A stretch of DNA of 64,000 nt from Moniliophthora roreri (lineage: Eukaryota > Basidiomycota > Agaricomycetes > Agaricales > Marasmiaceae), in NCBI GenBank assembly GCA_001466705.2, contig LATX02000194.1, positions 186,001 through 250,000 on the forward strand, read 5' to 3'. Each line of letters begins with the position of its first letter. Within the stretch, counting starts at the first letter, position 1. The notes below the pieces were generated by a model. That model saw only the letters and a list, made by a program, of their open reading frames with translations. It was not told the origin of the DNA and searched no databases. This document shows, in pieces, positions 1-9,854 of this stretch. The position numbers and the translations under genes are program-made.

Positions 1-533
1 GATTTCTCAGTACATCTATTTGCGTGGATACTGAAGCGTAATCTCAGGCGGGAAAAATGAAACTGCTGGGAATGGATATCAAGCAGAACATGGGTGTCAG
101 AATGGACACTAGTTTTGAGTAAATTCACTGTTCACCGACTTGTATTTTGTATTTGTATGATTCATGATTCATCACACTCTCGCACTGGAACATCGTTCAC
201 CAACGAAAACCCTTTCTGCTTTTGTTACATTTTAGATGGTAGTACAAGAATTCCTGGGACATGAGGCGGAAAACGCGGACGTAAACGCGCAAAAAGCAAC
301 GTAAGGGTATAACGGGGAAAGGGGAATCAGGGTAGAAGAGCAAAACAAAACGTAGCGGAAGAGTGAGTGAATGCCTAGGAGTCATCGCGATGGAGCAGGA
401 GTAGATACAGTGAATAACTTGAACGCAATTAGTTGAGTAGATATTGAAAATGTAGAAGATAGTAGATAAAAATGAAATGCGACGTTTTTGTTACACTGCC
501 CGAGTAAGACTGTCGTCGGATATATCCAATAAA
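1..533. other. no gene recognised at window start
   Basis: No reading frame here has convincing protein-like composition and no splice-linked exon chain is visible. It may be the 3' flank of the minus-strand gene that ends at 534. Nothing else stands out. Confidence 0.5.
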
Positions 534-1301
534 TCAATTGGAGATGTGAATGTCATCACCTTCAAAGATCGACGTCAGCGAAAACCACGGTATGACAGAA
601 GTTCCACATACATATGGATGGACAAACGACGATCTAGGACTCGGACGGGAGAACCCATGGCCGTCCTCCAAAGTCGGTGGTCCGTCGGTAGGTAACACGA
701 CCACGGCTGAACTACTGATGTTCCCTTTGCCATTCATTCGATGATCAGGTTTGAAGGGCGCATCTTCATGACTCCAACTTGGAGGCTGATGTTCATCCAT
801 GTTCTCAACAGACCGCGGTTGATGAGGATGCCTCTGTCGATAAGCCCTCACCATCTCATCAGGTCTCTGCATCTCCCATATCATCTCACCCTCTCCACCG
901 CCTCTCCGTTTTCGTGACTGTCGTCTGGCCGGCAGTGGCAGTGGTGACGGAGACGTTGCACTTTCGGGATCGGACTCGTATTCGGGAGTTGCATCCCTTT
1001 CGCCCGAGTACCTCCTATTAGAAGGATATGAAGTAGGCCTCGTTATTCGATGCTGGTTCATATGTGTCGTTGAAGGAAGCGAGTGTTCTGACTGAGTCGG
1101 AAATCTGAAGCCAGTGAAGGCGTTCATTCTTGGGCTCCGCCTTCCGTCAGGTGATTTCGGGGATGAAGGGTTTCGGGAGTGGGATTGCCGATAGTAATCG
1201 GGTAGCGGCGACGTTGCACCATCGGGAGGGTCTGCCGAGGGTGTTGAGGATATTTTGGCTCTGTAACCCGATTCGCGGGTTATGGAACGAGGGAAAAATA
1301 T
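534..1301 (-). CDS. hypothetical Ser/Pro/Arg-rich protein, 5' end unresolved
   Basis: I do not recognise this gene. A minus-strand frame stays open from about 1301 to the stop at 534. The first ATG inside it is at 1127 (197 residues), but the frame continues upstream of that ATG with the same Ser/Pro/Arg-rich composition. It reaches a plausible CAG splice acceptor just above 1301, so an upstream exon is likely. The protein is low-complexity, with clusters of SP dipeptides, a basic run (RRQSRKRRGGGEGE) that could be a nuclear signal, and many prolines. No folded domain is visible. The plus-strand frames over the same stretch look like its shadows. Coding status rests on frame length and composition only. 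Confidence 0.45.
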   Translation of the reverse strand: MFFPRSITRESGYRAKISSTPSADPPDGATSPLPDYYRQSHSRNPSSPKSPDGRRSPRMNAFTGFRFPTQSEHSLPSTTHMNQHRITRPTSYPSNRRYSGERDATPEYESDPESATSPSPLPLPARRQSRKRRGGGEGEMIWEMQRPDEMVRAYRQRHPHQPRSVENMDEHQPPSWSHEDAPFKPDHRMNGKGNISSSAVVVLPTDGPPTLEDGHGFSRPSPRSSFVHPYVCGTSVIPWFSLTSIFEGDDIHISN

Positions 1302-1571
1302 CTGTCGGATGCGAGGGAAACGATCGGTATTAATGAGGATTTGTCAAGTCGAGCGAACAAGGATAAGCTGGGACGCACGAGAAGAGTGATTGCTGATGAA
1401 ACGAAACACCCTATGCCGCCTAACATACTGAGAAGGTCTAGATTGTCCGCAATCAGATATCAATGAAAACGAACGACGTTGCGATTATCTACCTGCAGCA
1501 GCTCTAGCCCAAAAATATGAGTGCAAGCCAAAATGCAGGCCAATTGTAACACTTACATGGTGCGGGCTATT

Positions 1572-3008
1572 TTAAACTGCTGTAGTATTCCGTCGAGAGC
1601 GAGCGTTAACAGAGAGAAGTTGAAGAGAAACCGGAAGACGATGCGGATGACCTAAGATAGCGACGATGTAAATGCAGGTTAGAGGATGAACGTTGAATAG
1701 GCATACATTGAGTTGGTAGAATGTCGCAAGTCGGACCACCACATCAGGTTCTGCACCCTCTGATTTGACTCTTCGCATAAATCCAGGAAATCGGACAAGA
1801 ACGTAGATGAAGCATATTGTCGTGAGAGTGCCTGCGGAAGAACCTGAAAATAGTATCCAAGCAATGCACTGGGAAAGGACTGTTATGAATATCCTGCGAC
1901 AGATTGGAGGAATAGCATACAGTGTCATAATCTTTCCGTCTCACTAAAACTGCTATTGGCATTCCTAGTACCGCTGCAATGCTGCCTGATTTCATTTGAT
2001 AAGAGGGTTGCTTGCTGAGCGACTGTGTCGTGGCTCACCTAATGACCACACCCTGAACTCCCAACTGTGGAACCAGTCACGCTTGCTTGGCCCTTGGTGC
2101 AATAAAAATAGCCAAAAGGTGAGCTCTAATGGACATTGTTACCGTTAACGCCAAGTTGGGTAGAGAATGAAATGTAACCACCTTCGAGATGCGTCACCCT
2201 AGATTCGTCGACCTTTGTCAGTGATGGACGCAATTGGTAAGGAGTAGGATTAACTGACAACTCGAGTGCCCATGCAGCACTCAACACGAAGTAGAGGGGA
2301 AGAAGCCATCTCTTGTTAATGGCAGACCACATACTGAAAGGTCTCGGAATCACTGAGAAAAAATGGCGATTAGGGGATTTTCATGCGTCGAAGGACAGAC
2401 AGACATATTGTTTCAAAGGGCATCCATCCTATATTGTCGATAAGAGAAACGTTCAGCCAGGCTGGAGAGTCGATAACTGCCAGTTCTGCGTACCTTCTCG
2501 ATACGATAGGACTGACATAGCCATCGAAAATACCATTAAACATGGCACCGTCGCCAGATACGAATACCTGTTGAAGACGCGTGTATACGAATAATGAGCC
2601 CAGGTCCGTGAAAAAGTAACGAATATCACGCACGTCATTACCCTTTTGAACGCTCCTGGCTGTCTCCCCGAATCCCATTTTATACATTGAAACTGATCGT
2701 AACACCATAAATGAACTATTAGAAACACTTGGAACTGAAGACGAAGGAAGATTAGTGAGGACCGAGAATTCCGAATAGGGAGAAGTCAACTCACAAGACA
2801 AGCCAAAATTGACCAAAGAAGAAACGCCGAGGGAGAGAAACTGCTCATGAACGATTTGGTTGTAGTCGTAGAGGAGGCCAAACGAAGAAAATGAAGAGCG
2901 CCAGCTTTGAGATGAAGGGATTGGGTGAAGGTTTAGGTTTCCTGAGCACTGGAACTTTGCCTGGAACTTGCCGCTCTGCCCGCTTGGCTCCCGTTCCAAG
3001 CAGTGCAC
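1572..3008 (-). CDS. probable multi-spanning membrane protein, DUF6533-like
   Basis: Hydrophobic segments lie in successive minus-strand frames separated by intron-sized gaps, as in the basidiomycete DUF6533 family of seven-span membrane proteins. In order: a segment with LLYDYN near 2860; one with TRVFNRYSYLATVPCLMVF near 2550, resembling the family's NRY segment; one with MWSAINKRWLLPLYFVLSAA near 2300, preceded by a TTTTCTCAG acceptor; and one with ITVLSQCIAWILFSG followed by a second span near 1800-1900. The family has no established biochemical function. Exon borders and the start codon are not resolved, and the N-terminal LLYDY match is weak. The order and spacing of the spans are the main support. 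It could also be a decayed copy. Confidence 0.5.
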
Positions 3009-5692
3009 GTGGGACTTGCTTCCTCAGAGTCCTCTGGGTCTTGCTCTGAGGTCTTACTTGAAGCTCTTGATTCATTTCTTACATTTCTCAGCAACGGTCT
3101 GTGCGTTCTGAGTGATTTAAATCCATACAGACTCCCGTTATTGCTGCTCACAGCTGTTGAGCAAACTCTAATCTAGCTCAAGATCACAAAATGTTGGCAA
3201 CAGCACCGTCCAATCAAGACTACCCCGTCAAAAAACTTTCCTTTTAGGTTTCCGATCTGTGTCTTGACCTTGGGAGCCTGCAGCTGGTCGTTGGGCTGGT
3301 CGTTCCAATTTACCGCCACCAAGGCGATGCCGCAGCAAACGTTTGATCAAGGCTGATCGCTGATCCCAGGACTTGAACAGCCATGGGATTGGGCAAGAAA
3401 GTGTAGAGTTCTCCTTGAATCGTCTTTCCTGGCCCCAAGTGTGTGTTGCCTGCATATATGCACCGAAATGACAAGTGTCTGGAAAACGAGGTCCAATGTC
3501 ATAATGGGAAATACAAACTTGTGTCATGTCATCATATCCAACCTGCCCAGCGGAGAATGCTTGGTCTAGTGAATTCGATGACGTTGGCGGGCAAGACAAG
3601 AGAAATAAGTATTCACAATGACAACATCATGTTCCTGCTTATCGATATCCCTAGTTATCGTTGATTGGATAGTGCCACCTGTCGCTGCAGAGAGCATTGT
3701 GTAGAAAACATCAGATTTTGCACAACAGTAGCTCAATATTTTGGCAGCGGCTGAGATCGATGAATGGTATGTACAAAGCAAATCGAGTACCAAAGGGGGG
3801 TTCAACGTTCAACTCCTGAACCCGGCTGATGGCCAATCTGTTGATACCAAGTACCAAGAACTGAGTGCTGAGCCTTTACTCGAGTCCCGGAAGGAGAAGG
3901 TTGTGACACCTGCACGGCGTGGAGTTCAACAGAAATAAGGACGGAAGCCAGCTGGCCGTCGCAGATATTTCATGATCCCGAGCTACAAATAAGTAGGCAC
4001 GATGTAACACCCACCATCATGATGCAGGGCTTCCAGAATTCTAAATCCTATGCCCAAAATGACTCATCCGTTTGGCCTCCCATCAATTCCGAGTCGTCGC
4101 AATTGGCAGGAACACTCGACGCAGAAGATCCTTCGTCATCAAAGACCGACAGCGAACTTCGATTAAGTTGTTTAATTTCGATATGAACAGTATCGAGCAA
4201 AAACATGAGGTAAATGCGTTGGAGGAGTTTTAGGCTTTGCGGGGGTCTAGATTCTCACGCTTCGCTCCTTTCGCATCAGTACCTCGTAGCCTCCAGCTCA
4301 CTACTCACGATACTTCATGGATTATAGGCTTCTTTTGAGGCCTGTAGCAGTATGTGGGGAGAATTATACAATAATGCTGAGTATCCCGTCTCGTTTACTC
4401 ACTTCCTATGGTTGAGCGAATTTATTTCAGGACGACTCCAGCGAGGCGCGTCATGCCCAGTAAATATTTCCCCATGGAGATTTGTTGACAAGACAGAGCG
4501 CACGAAATTTCGCACTTGCAGAATACAGAAGAACAAAGGAGTGCAATTGAGCGCCGAGAGTGGAGGAATTTCCACCGGGAAGATGACGGGACAATTGCAA
4601 ACCGATGGGGTGCGTGGTGGGCGGTTCGTGATGGGCATCTGTGCCATCGGTTGTGCACTGGTGTGTGCTCCCGTCGCTATTATCTTCTTTTCTACACCTA
4701 ACTTTTGGGCGCGAATAGCGACTTCGGCCATTGGGGATGATGTTCACACACCTCGAATGTATTGCGCACTGCAAAGGAGGGCAATTGCAACCTGCTTTTT
4801 TTTGTCGTACGAAAACCCACCCTCCAAAAAATCAGACAGTATTTGATATTTTCACGGTGACCCACAAGAACGCTCAGATCCTTACGGTTTCAAGTGGAAA
4901 ACCAGTGGAGATCGGCCTGATGAGCACCTAGATCTCATCGCACGTTTCTGAATGGTACGTTGAGAATCTGATGTTAATGACCCCTATCGAGTCATAACTC
5001 CGGTCCAGTGCTGCTACGCGTCCACGCTCTAATCAGTCCGAAGTTTCTCATTCTGGTCTAGTGTACACAGATGGGTTCTGATGACTCAACTCGTCGCGTT
5101 TCGAAATTGGCTACAAAATGTCAAGAATCTTGACCCTTCTAGGATCCGCCCGCGAACCTCCTTTGATCGTTCAGTATGACAATGAGAGCGTGAAGCGCTC
5201 GAGATCATTGTGCAGCGCCAGTGGGTCCTTCTGAGGCGCTTAGTCGTCGGCTGACAGTGGTTATCGATCTTCGTATGATGCTTCTAAAGGCGATGGGCGC
5301 CTACACTTATTCTTTTAATCACGAACCTGTGCCATTGTCAAGTTTCCGACCCTTGTCCCTTCCAATTTTAGGTTCCTTTGTTAATTGCGTTCGCCATTCG
5401 TAAAGTGTGTCTCTTAGGTTATACCATTGTTGTTACTTCATCACCGTCCCAACTGAGCCATCCTCCTGCAGCGCTCAGACAGTGTCCGAGAACAGCAGTC
5501 GTTGGGCTTGGATATACCTGAAGTTCGGTGAGTACTCGTAATTTTCTGCGGAGGCGCTGTGACTCGGGAATGCCGCGTGGATCACTCATGTACTCCCAGG
5601 GTGGACCCACAATGATTTACTGATTCATAGAAAAGAACCGTGGACGTGCCTCGGAGGTCTGCCGATCCTTCTATACCCCCCAACAACACCCA
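3009..5692. other. 2.7 kb without a confident gene
   Basis: Several frames of 60-165 codons occur. Examples are a minus-strand frame at 3228-3599 rich in Gln/Arg/Gly, and a plus-strand frame at 4352-4846 that contains one hydrophobic stretch (GICAIGCALVCAPVAIIFF). None has family motifs or splice partners that I can defend. A 55-codon ATG frame at 4019-4186 has more protein-like composition and is listed separately. The distal part presumably includes the promoter of the zinc-finger gene starting at 5693. Confidence 0.5.
4019..4186 (+). CDS. possible small ORF, 55 residues
   Basis: An ATG-initiated frame encodes a short polar peptide rich in Ser, Gln, Asp and Glu, ending in SCLISI. I do not recognise it. 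The terminal Cys is followed by four residues, so it is not a CaaX box, which would need exactly three, and I do not call it a pheromone precursor. It could equally be an exon of a larger gene, because splice-like GT sites follow. Weak call, kept because no other gene covers the stretch. Confidence 0.2.
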   Translation: MMQGFQNSKSYAQNDSSVWPPINSESSQLAGTLDAEDPSSSKTDSELRLSCLISI

Positions 5693-8006
5693 ATGACAGA
5701 CTATCTTAACGCATATCCACTACATCCTAGACCTTCCACCTCGGACGACATAGATCTGTGAGTTGATATACTCGCCTCTTCCTTAATTCTAGGCATCGTG
5801 CTGACAGTTCTACTCGAGCACAATAAACACCGATTTTATATTGCACACGCGCTGTGAATCCGCCTTATTTGACGAGCAATGGAGAGCTGCTCGTGATTCG
5901 ACTACCGTTGGACTAGTCACGTCGCAAAGCGACGATATGGATGAACTCGACAGAAATGTTCATTACACATCTAGTTATTTGGAGGTCAGGCCCCCTTTTC
6001 AAAACGATAATCACACAACTTACATGCATTTTTTTTCTACGCAGGTTTATCCATTCTCCTTCGCAAGCCCTACAGGAGATACCCCTACGTCCTTCACCAC
6101 GCCTGGACTGTCCACGGCATCCTCATCATCAACGTCTCCGTTCACATCTCTGGATACACCTGCGCGTTCCAATCCCGCCTGGCCTGTGGAAGCACTCTCA
6201 TCTCGGCATGAGAATACACAGGTGAACAGCACGGAAACAGAGGCGGATCCGGAGGAGATAGACGCCCTTTTCCAAGACCTCATCCATCATTCGCAAATAC
6301 TCTCTGAAGCGTCTGGGGAACAGTCTGCTTCTTCAAAGGACGGAGCAGATAGTTTATATACCCTAGCCGACTCGACATCTATAGCCGTGGAAAAATCTGT
6401 AGAGCGGCAGCCAGCAGTTGGATGCGCGTTACCAGTGAGAATCAGAACACCTGCTCTCGAGGAACGCGCGGATCAGGAGGAGGATACACCATCATCTGCC
6501 CAAAACCTTTCGTCGCCTTCACATGATTTCTCGGCCTCCCAAAGTCCACAGTCATCGCCCCAAGATACGTCCTCGAGTTCTCGATCAATAGATCCAGAAG
6601 TGAAATTCCAAGGGACCGGTCGACTCGCCGCATCACTGCCAGGTTCATTTTGGAATTTTGAAGTGGCAGGGATTCCACAATGCCCGGTATTGGCCTGTCG
6701 AGAAGAGTTTAGCAGTGAAGCCGAGCTGCGTAGGCACATGTTGATACACTCCGCACCGTTCTCCTTCAGGCATTGTTCCTCTCAATCGTCGTCCACAAAA
6801 GAAAACCGACCATGCGGCAAACGTCGCCAAAATGACCCAAGCCCTTCAAAGGAACTCTTTCTAAGCGCTTTAGGGTGGTCATCTCAGTCGATGCGACATA
6901 TAAAAAGTTCGAATGACTCTGTTGGCATCGTAGGGAGGCAGCCAACACCGTCATCGTTGACCGTACAAGGTTCTGTCAAACTTTTGCCGAGGTTTGGCTC
7001 CTCCTCACGAAATCAAGTGGGCTGCAGTCACAACTCCGCATCGAACCCCTCGCACGTCGTCGGTGCTTCATCTGCATTAGACAGTTTCTTCAAGATCTCG
7101 CAGGTCATATCAGCAGAAGTCGCCCAAAGATCCTCTTATACCTGGCCAACGATTGCCGATTATGCGTCAGCTCAGGCTTCCGTTGGTATTACAGTTTCCC
7201 CCGCTGCTCTGTTTGATGCAGCACCTACTGAATTTCCCGAGCCAATGTTGACAGTGATCCACAATACGATCCCGCCACCATCACTCCTCAAGGCAGATTC
7301 TTCTGCCGCTCCTCAGAAACAGGATTGCGGCAGCAAAGCAGTACCGGCGAAGGATGAAAAGTCCGCTAAAACAACCAAATCCGATCCACGAGGCGACGAG
7401 CTGGCAGAACCTGAAGACTTACTTCCGGTAGGTGCTAGTGTTGCCAAGCGGCGGTCCATGACGCCAGAAACACCGTCAATAAATGCACCGCCATGCCCTA
7501 AGGGGGCAGTCGTTAGCTCAAAGGCGACCATGGTATTAAGAGGGACGAAACGTCGACGTGGGAAGATGAGGGCTCCAAGTCCCGAATCTTTTCACCTCTC
7601 CAAATCATCTATATTACATCGTCCCAACTACTATGAGTCAGATATGGACGTGGACGAGGATTCCGCCGACAAAGATTTTGAGGACAATGATGGGGATGAT
7701 GACTTTTATGAGCCGCCTCGGAAGCTTCAAAAGAAAGATGTTGTCAATGTGGATCGACGCAAAGTTTCGAGCTCAAAGCCAAAGATTCAGAAGGGTGCCA
7801 AGAGGTTTCCGTGTCCCATGGCGGGCTGCTCGCAGAGTTTCGTACGGAAATGCGACCTCCGAAGGCATAGGAGAGATGTCAGGGATGCACTACATGGAAA
7901 CGAAATGGCAGCAGGATATCGCTGTGAACGATGTGGGAAGGTGCTTTCGCGGGCAGATGCCTTGAAGAGGCATGTTGATAAAGAGGCTTGTGGCAAGCGG
8001 AAGTGA
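5693..8006 (+). CDS. C2H2/C2HC zinc-finger transcription factor
   Basis: Probable DNA-binding regulator of about 750 residues. Exon 1 (5693-5757) starts at an ATG and ends at a GTGAGT donor. The intron 5758-5818 has a CTGAC branch point, and the frame then runs open to 8006. A possible in-frame 60-nt intron lies at 5985-6044. The protein is mostly Ser/Pro-rich and disordered. A lone C2H2 finger (CPVLAC to RRHMLIH) lies near residue 310. An acidic stretch and basic patches (KRRRGK) precede a C-terminal finger pair near residues 685-745. The first of the pair is C-x4-C-x12-H-x8-H, with unusually long His spacing. The second is C-x2-C-x12-H-x5-C and ends in ACGKRK at the C-terminus. The same module ends the gene at 30089-31777. 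Targets are unknown. It converges on REX2. Confidence 0.85.
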
Positions 8007-8502
8007 GGTCGCATTTGACGACGTAGTTAAATTTATCCGGTGGATTGCGAAGATTTCATCTCTTACTTCACTCACCTTGTTCTGATTTGGGCTTTGTATT
8101 ATTTCACCTGCATTGATTCGTTCAAGGCTCTGTGCATTCCTGTTCTGTATTTCTCGGACAGAGATACCCGCTGTACTTATACCTCTGGATATGCCTCTGG
8201 AATAGGCCTTTTTTCGTAGACCCCTGCACGACCCCGTCCTCGAGATAGCCCTGATCGGACGAAGTATAGGGTGAAAGTTTGATCGATAAGAAAGTAGGTC
8301 AATCAATAATAACATGCATCGGACGCATGTTTTGGCGTTCATCGAAAGTTCCAACGAACAGCCTTCTTGCATGAGGAACGGGCGCTTAGTCGATCGCTGA
8401 GTTCTAACAAAGAAGGGAGATCTTCCAATCTTGAGGTGCCCGATTGATGAAGACAAGAGGGGCAGCACACTAGTATTCGCATGTGTGTACTGATCGCTAG
8501 TA
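8007..8502. other. convergent 3' intergenic region
   Basis: This lies between the zinc-finger stop at 8006 and the REX2 stop at 8503. A minus-strand frame of about 210 codons crosses it, but it has no family features, overlaps both gene ends, and is best read as chance. It presumably holds both 3' UTRs. Confidence 0.6.
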
Positions 8503-9524
8503 CTACGGCTTGGAAACAGGTGGTACAAAAATGTGTTTGCGATACCATTTCAATTCTGTAGGGACGTGCATCAGAAGGGCGACTGACAGTCGGAAATGAT
8601 AATGACCTTCAATTGAACACTTAATGTCACTCAGAGCTCTAATGTCCATGGAATTCAGAAGGTGGTTCATTAGATAACGCCACTACTCGCCTGTGAGAGT
8701 TGTCCTTGGGATACGTGTATCTTTGCGAAGAGTCAGGGTACCAGCGATTAGCCAGTTCCTTCACAGAGGAGACATCTATCAGCCTGGAAAAGTTCAGTGA
8801 TATTCAAAGGAGCAACGAGGAGCTCGAACCGATAGTGCAGCCAGTCAGTTACTTCTGGCATCTCCTTGGCGAGAAACATTCTATCCATGTGGATGCTGTT
8901 CCCAGCCAACACTCCCGCTCGCTGCACGGGTATCCATTTCTTAATGTAGGCAAGAACTTCTTTCGAAACGTAATCTTTGGTGAACGGAGAGGATAAACAT
9001 GCTTTTGTCAACCCAGACTTTAGAAAGGAATGAGCGTGGATCTTATGGCTTCAGATATTGAACGAACTTCGCCATGCTGCTTCGTACACCATTCACCCAT
9101 CCTGCAGGAATAAATTACGCGCCATGCTGGAAGAGTCTTTTGCAGACTGACCGGTCCAGCTGCTCCCGATCCAACTTCACAATGTACTCGATGCCTTCGT
9201 CGACAAGCTCTAGATTGCCGTTTGTAATCAAGACCTGCAAACAGAAAAGCTGTCAGAGGCTTTCGGACAGATAGAGGAAGTCCTCACCGCAATTTCCATG
9301 ATTTTATCTGTCTCTGGATCGAGGCCGGTCATCTCGCAGTCAATCCATACCATTGGGCCATCCGCCAGAGTGAGTTGTTTTGAGGTGAATGACATCTTGG
9401 ACTTGAAGAAGAATGGTTTTGCAAAGGGAGAGCGATTGCTGGATCTTTTCAAGTAAGATCTCTGTCCTTGGAAGATATTGAGCCGCCTGCTCCGCCAGAA
9501 TGTGGCTGCAGACGCGCGAAACAT
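8503..9524 (-). CDS. REX2: oligoribonuclease REX2, DEDDh 3'-5' exonuclease
   Basis: It degrades 2-5 nt RNA fragments, in yeast and humans mainly in mitochondria. Seven exons join in frame and carry all family landmarks: VWIDCEMTGLD (Exo I, Asp and Glu), MGEWCTKQHGESGLT, LAYIKKW, GNSIHMDRMFLA (Exo II Asp), IDVSSVKELANRWYP, and HRALSDI (Exo III His and Asp). The last exon reads ELKWYRKHIFVPPVSKP. The N-terminus from the ATG at 9524 is Arg/Ser/Phe-rich without acidic residues, as in a mitochondrial presequence. A second in-frame Met just before SFTSKQLTLADGP could give a cytosolic form. The intron at 8639-8690 has a GC donor (AG/GCGAGT). It splits the Arg codon right after the catalytic His, and without splicing there the motif is lost. 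It is divergent from HRD3. Confidence 0.93.
8639..8690 (-). other. GC-AG intron in REX2
   Basis: This 52-nt intron has donor AG/GCGAGT and acceptor CATTAG/A. Removing it restores SHRALSDIKCSIEEL, matching the family's HRALDDI Exo III motif. No GT donor at this place gives that join. Confidence 0.8.
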
Positions 9525-9854
9525 AAAATTAGAAGAAGACGGGTGGAAACGCCGAATGGCGCCTCATCACTGCCACGTGCGCTCCTACTGTACTTGCACA
9601 TCCACCTCCACCTCGTCCACGGACAGTCCCGGTCGCTCTCAACCTTTTCAAGCATTTTTACTCTCCGATTCGAACTGTAACAAGTCAAATACAAGGAGTT
9701 GCGTATCGACATTCACCCTGCGGTAAGAGTCGCTTGCACAACTCCGGACACGTGTCTCATACTGACGTGTAATGTGCAGTATAGTTTTGTAGACATCGAC
9801 GTGTATACACCTTCTACGTCTGGGATGCTCTCTTGTTGAACGTCACTCACCACG
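9525..9854. promoter_or_regulatory. divergent promoter region, REX2/HRD3
   Basis: 330 bp separate the start codons of two divergent genes. No TATA box or specific operator was recognised. A shared promoter is inferred from arrangement only. Confidence 0.5.

Noticed and set aside
4019..4186. Possible mating-pheromone precursor
   Set aside because: Length and N-terminal composition are suggestive, but the terminal Cys is followed by four residues, so there is no CaaX prenylation box. No receptor gene of the STE3 type is nearby.
7890..8528. 212-codon minus-strand frame between the zinc-finger gene and REX2
   Set aside because: It overlaps both gene ends, has no motifs and a Ser/Arg/Leu-skewed composition. 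The true last exon of REX2 lies in it in another frame.
8618..8660. Loss of the catalytic His in REX2
   Set aside because: Reading straight through suggested IRALSDI without His, but the GC-AG intron 8639-8690 restores HRALSDI.
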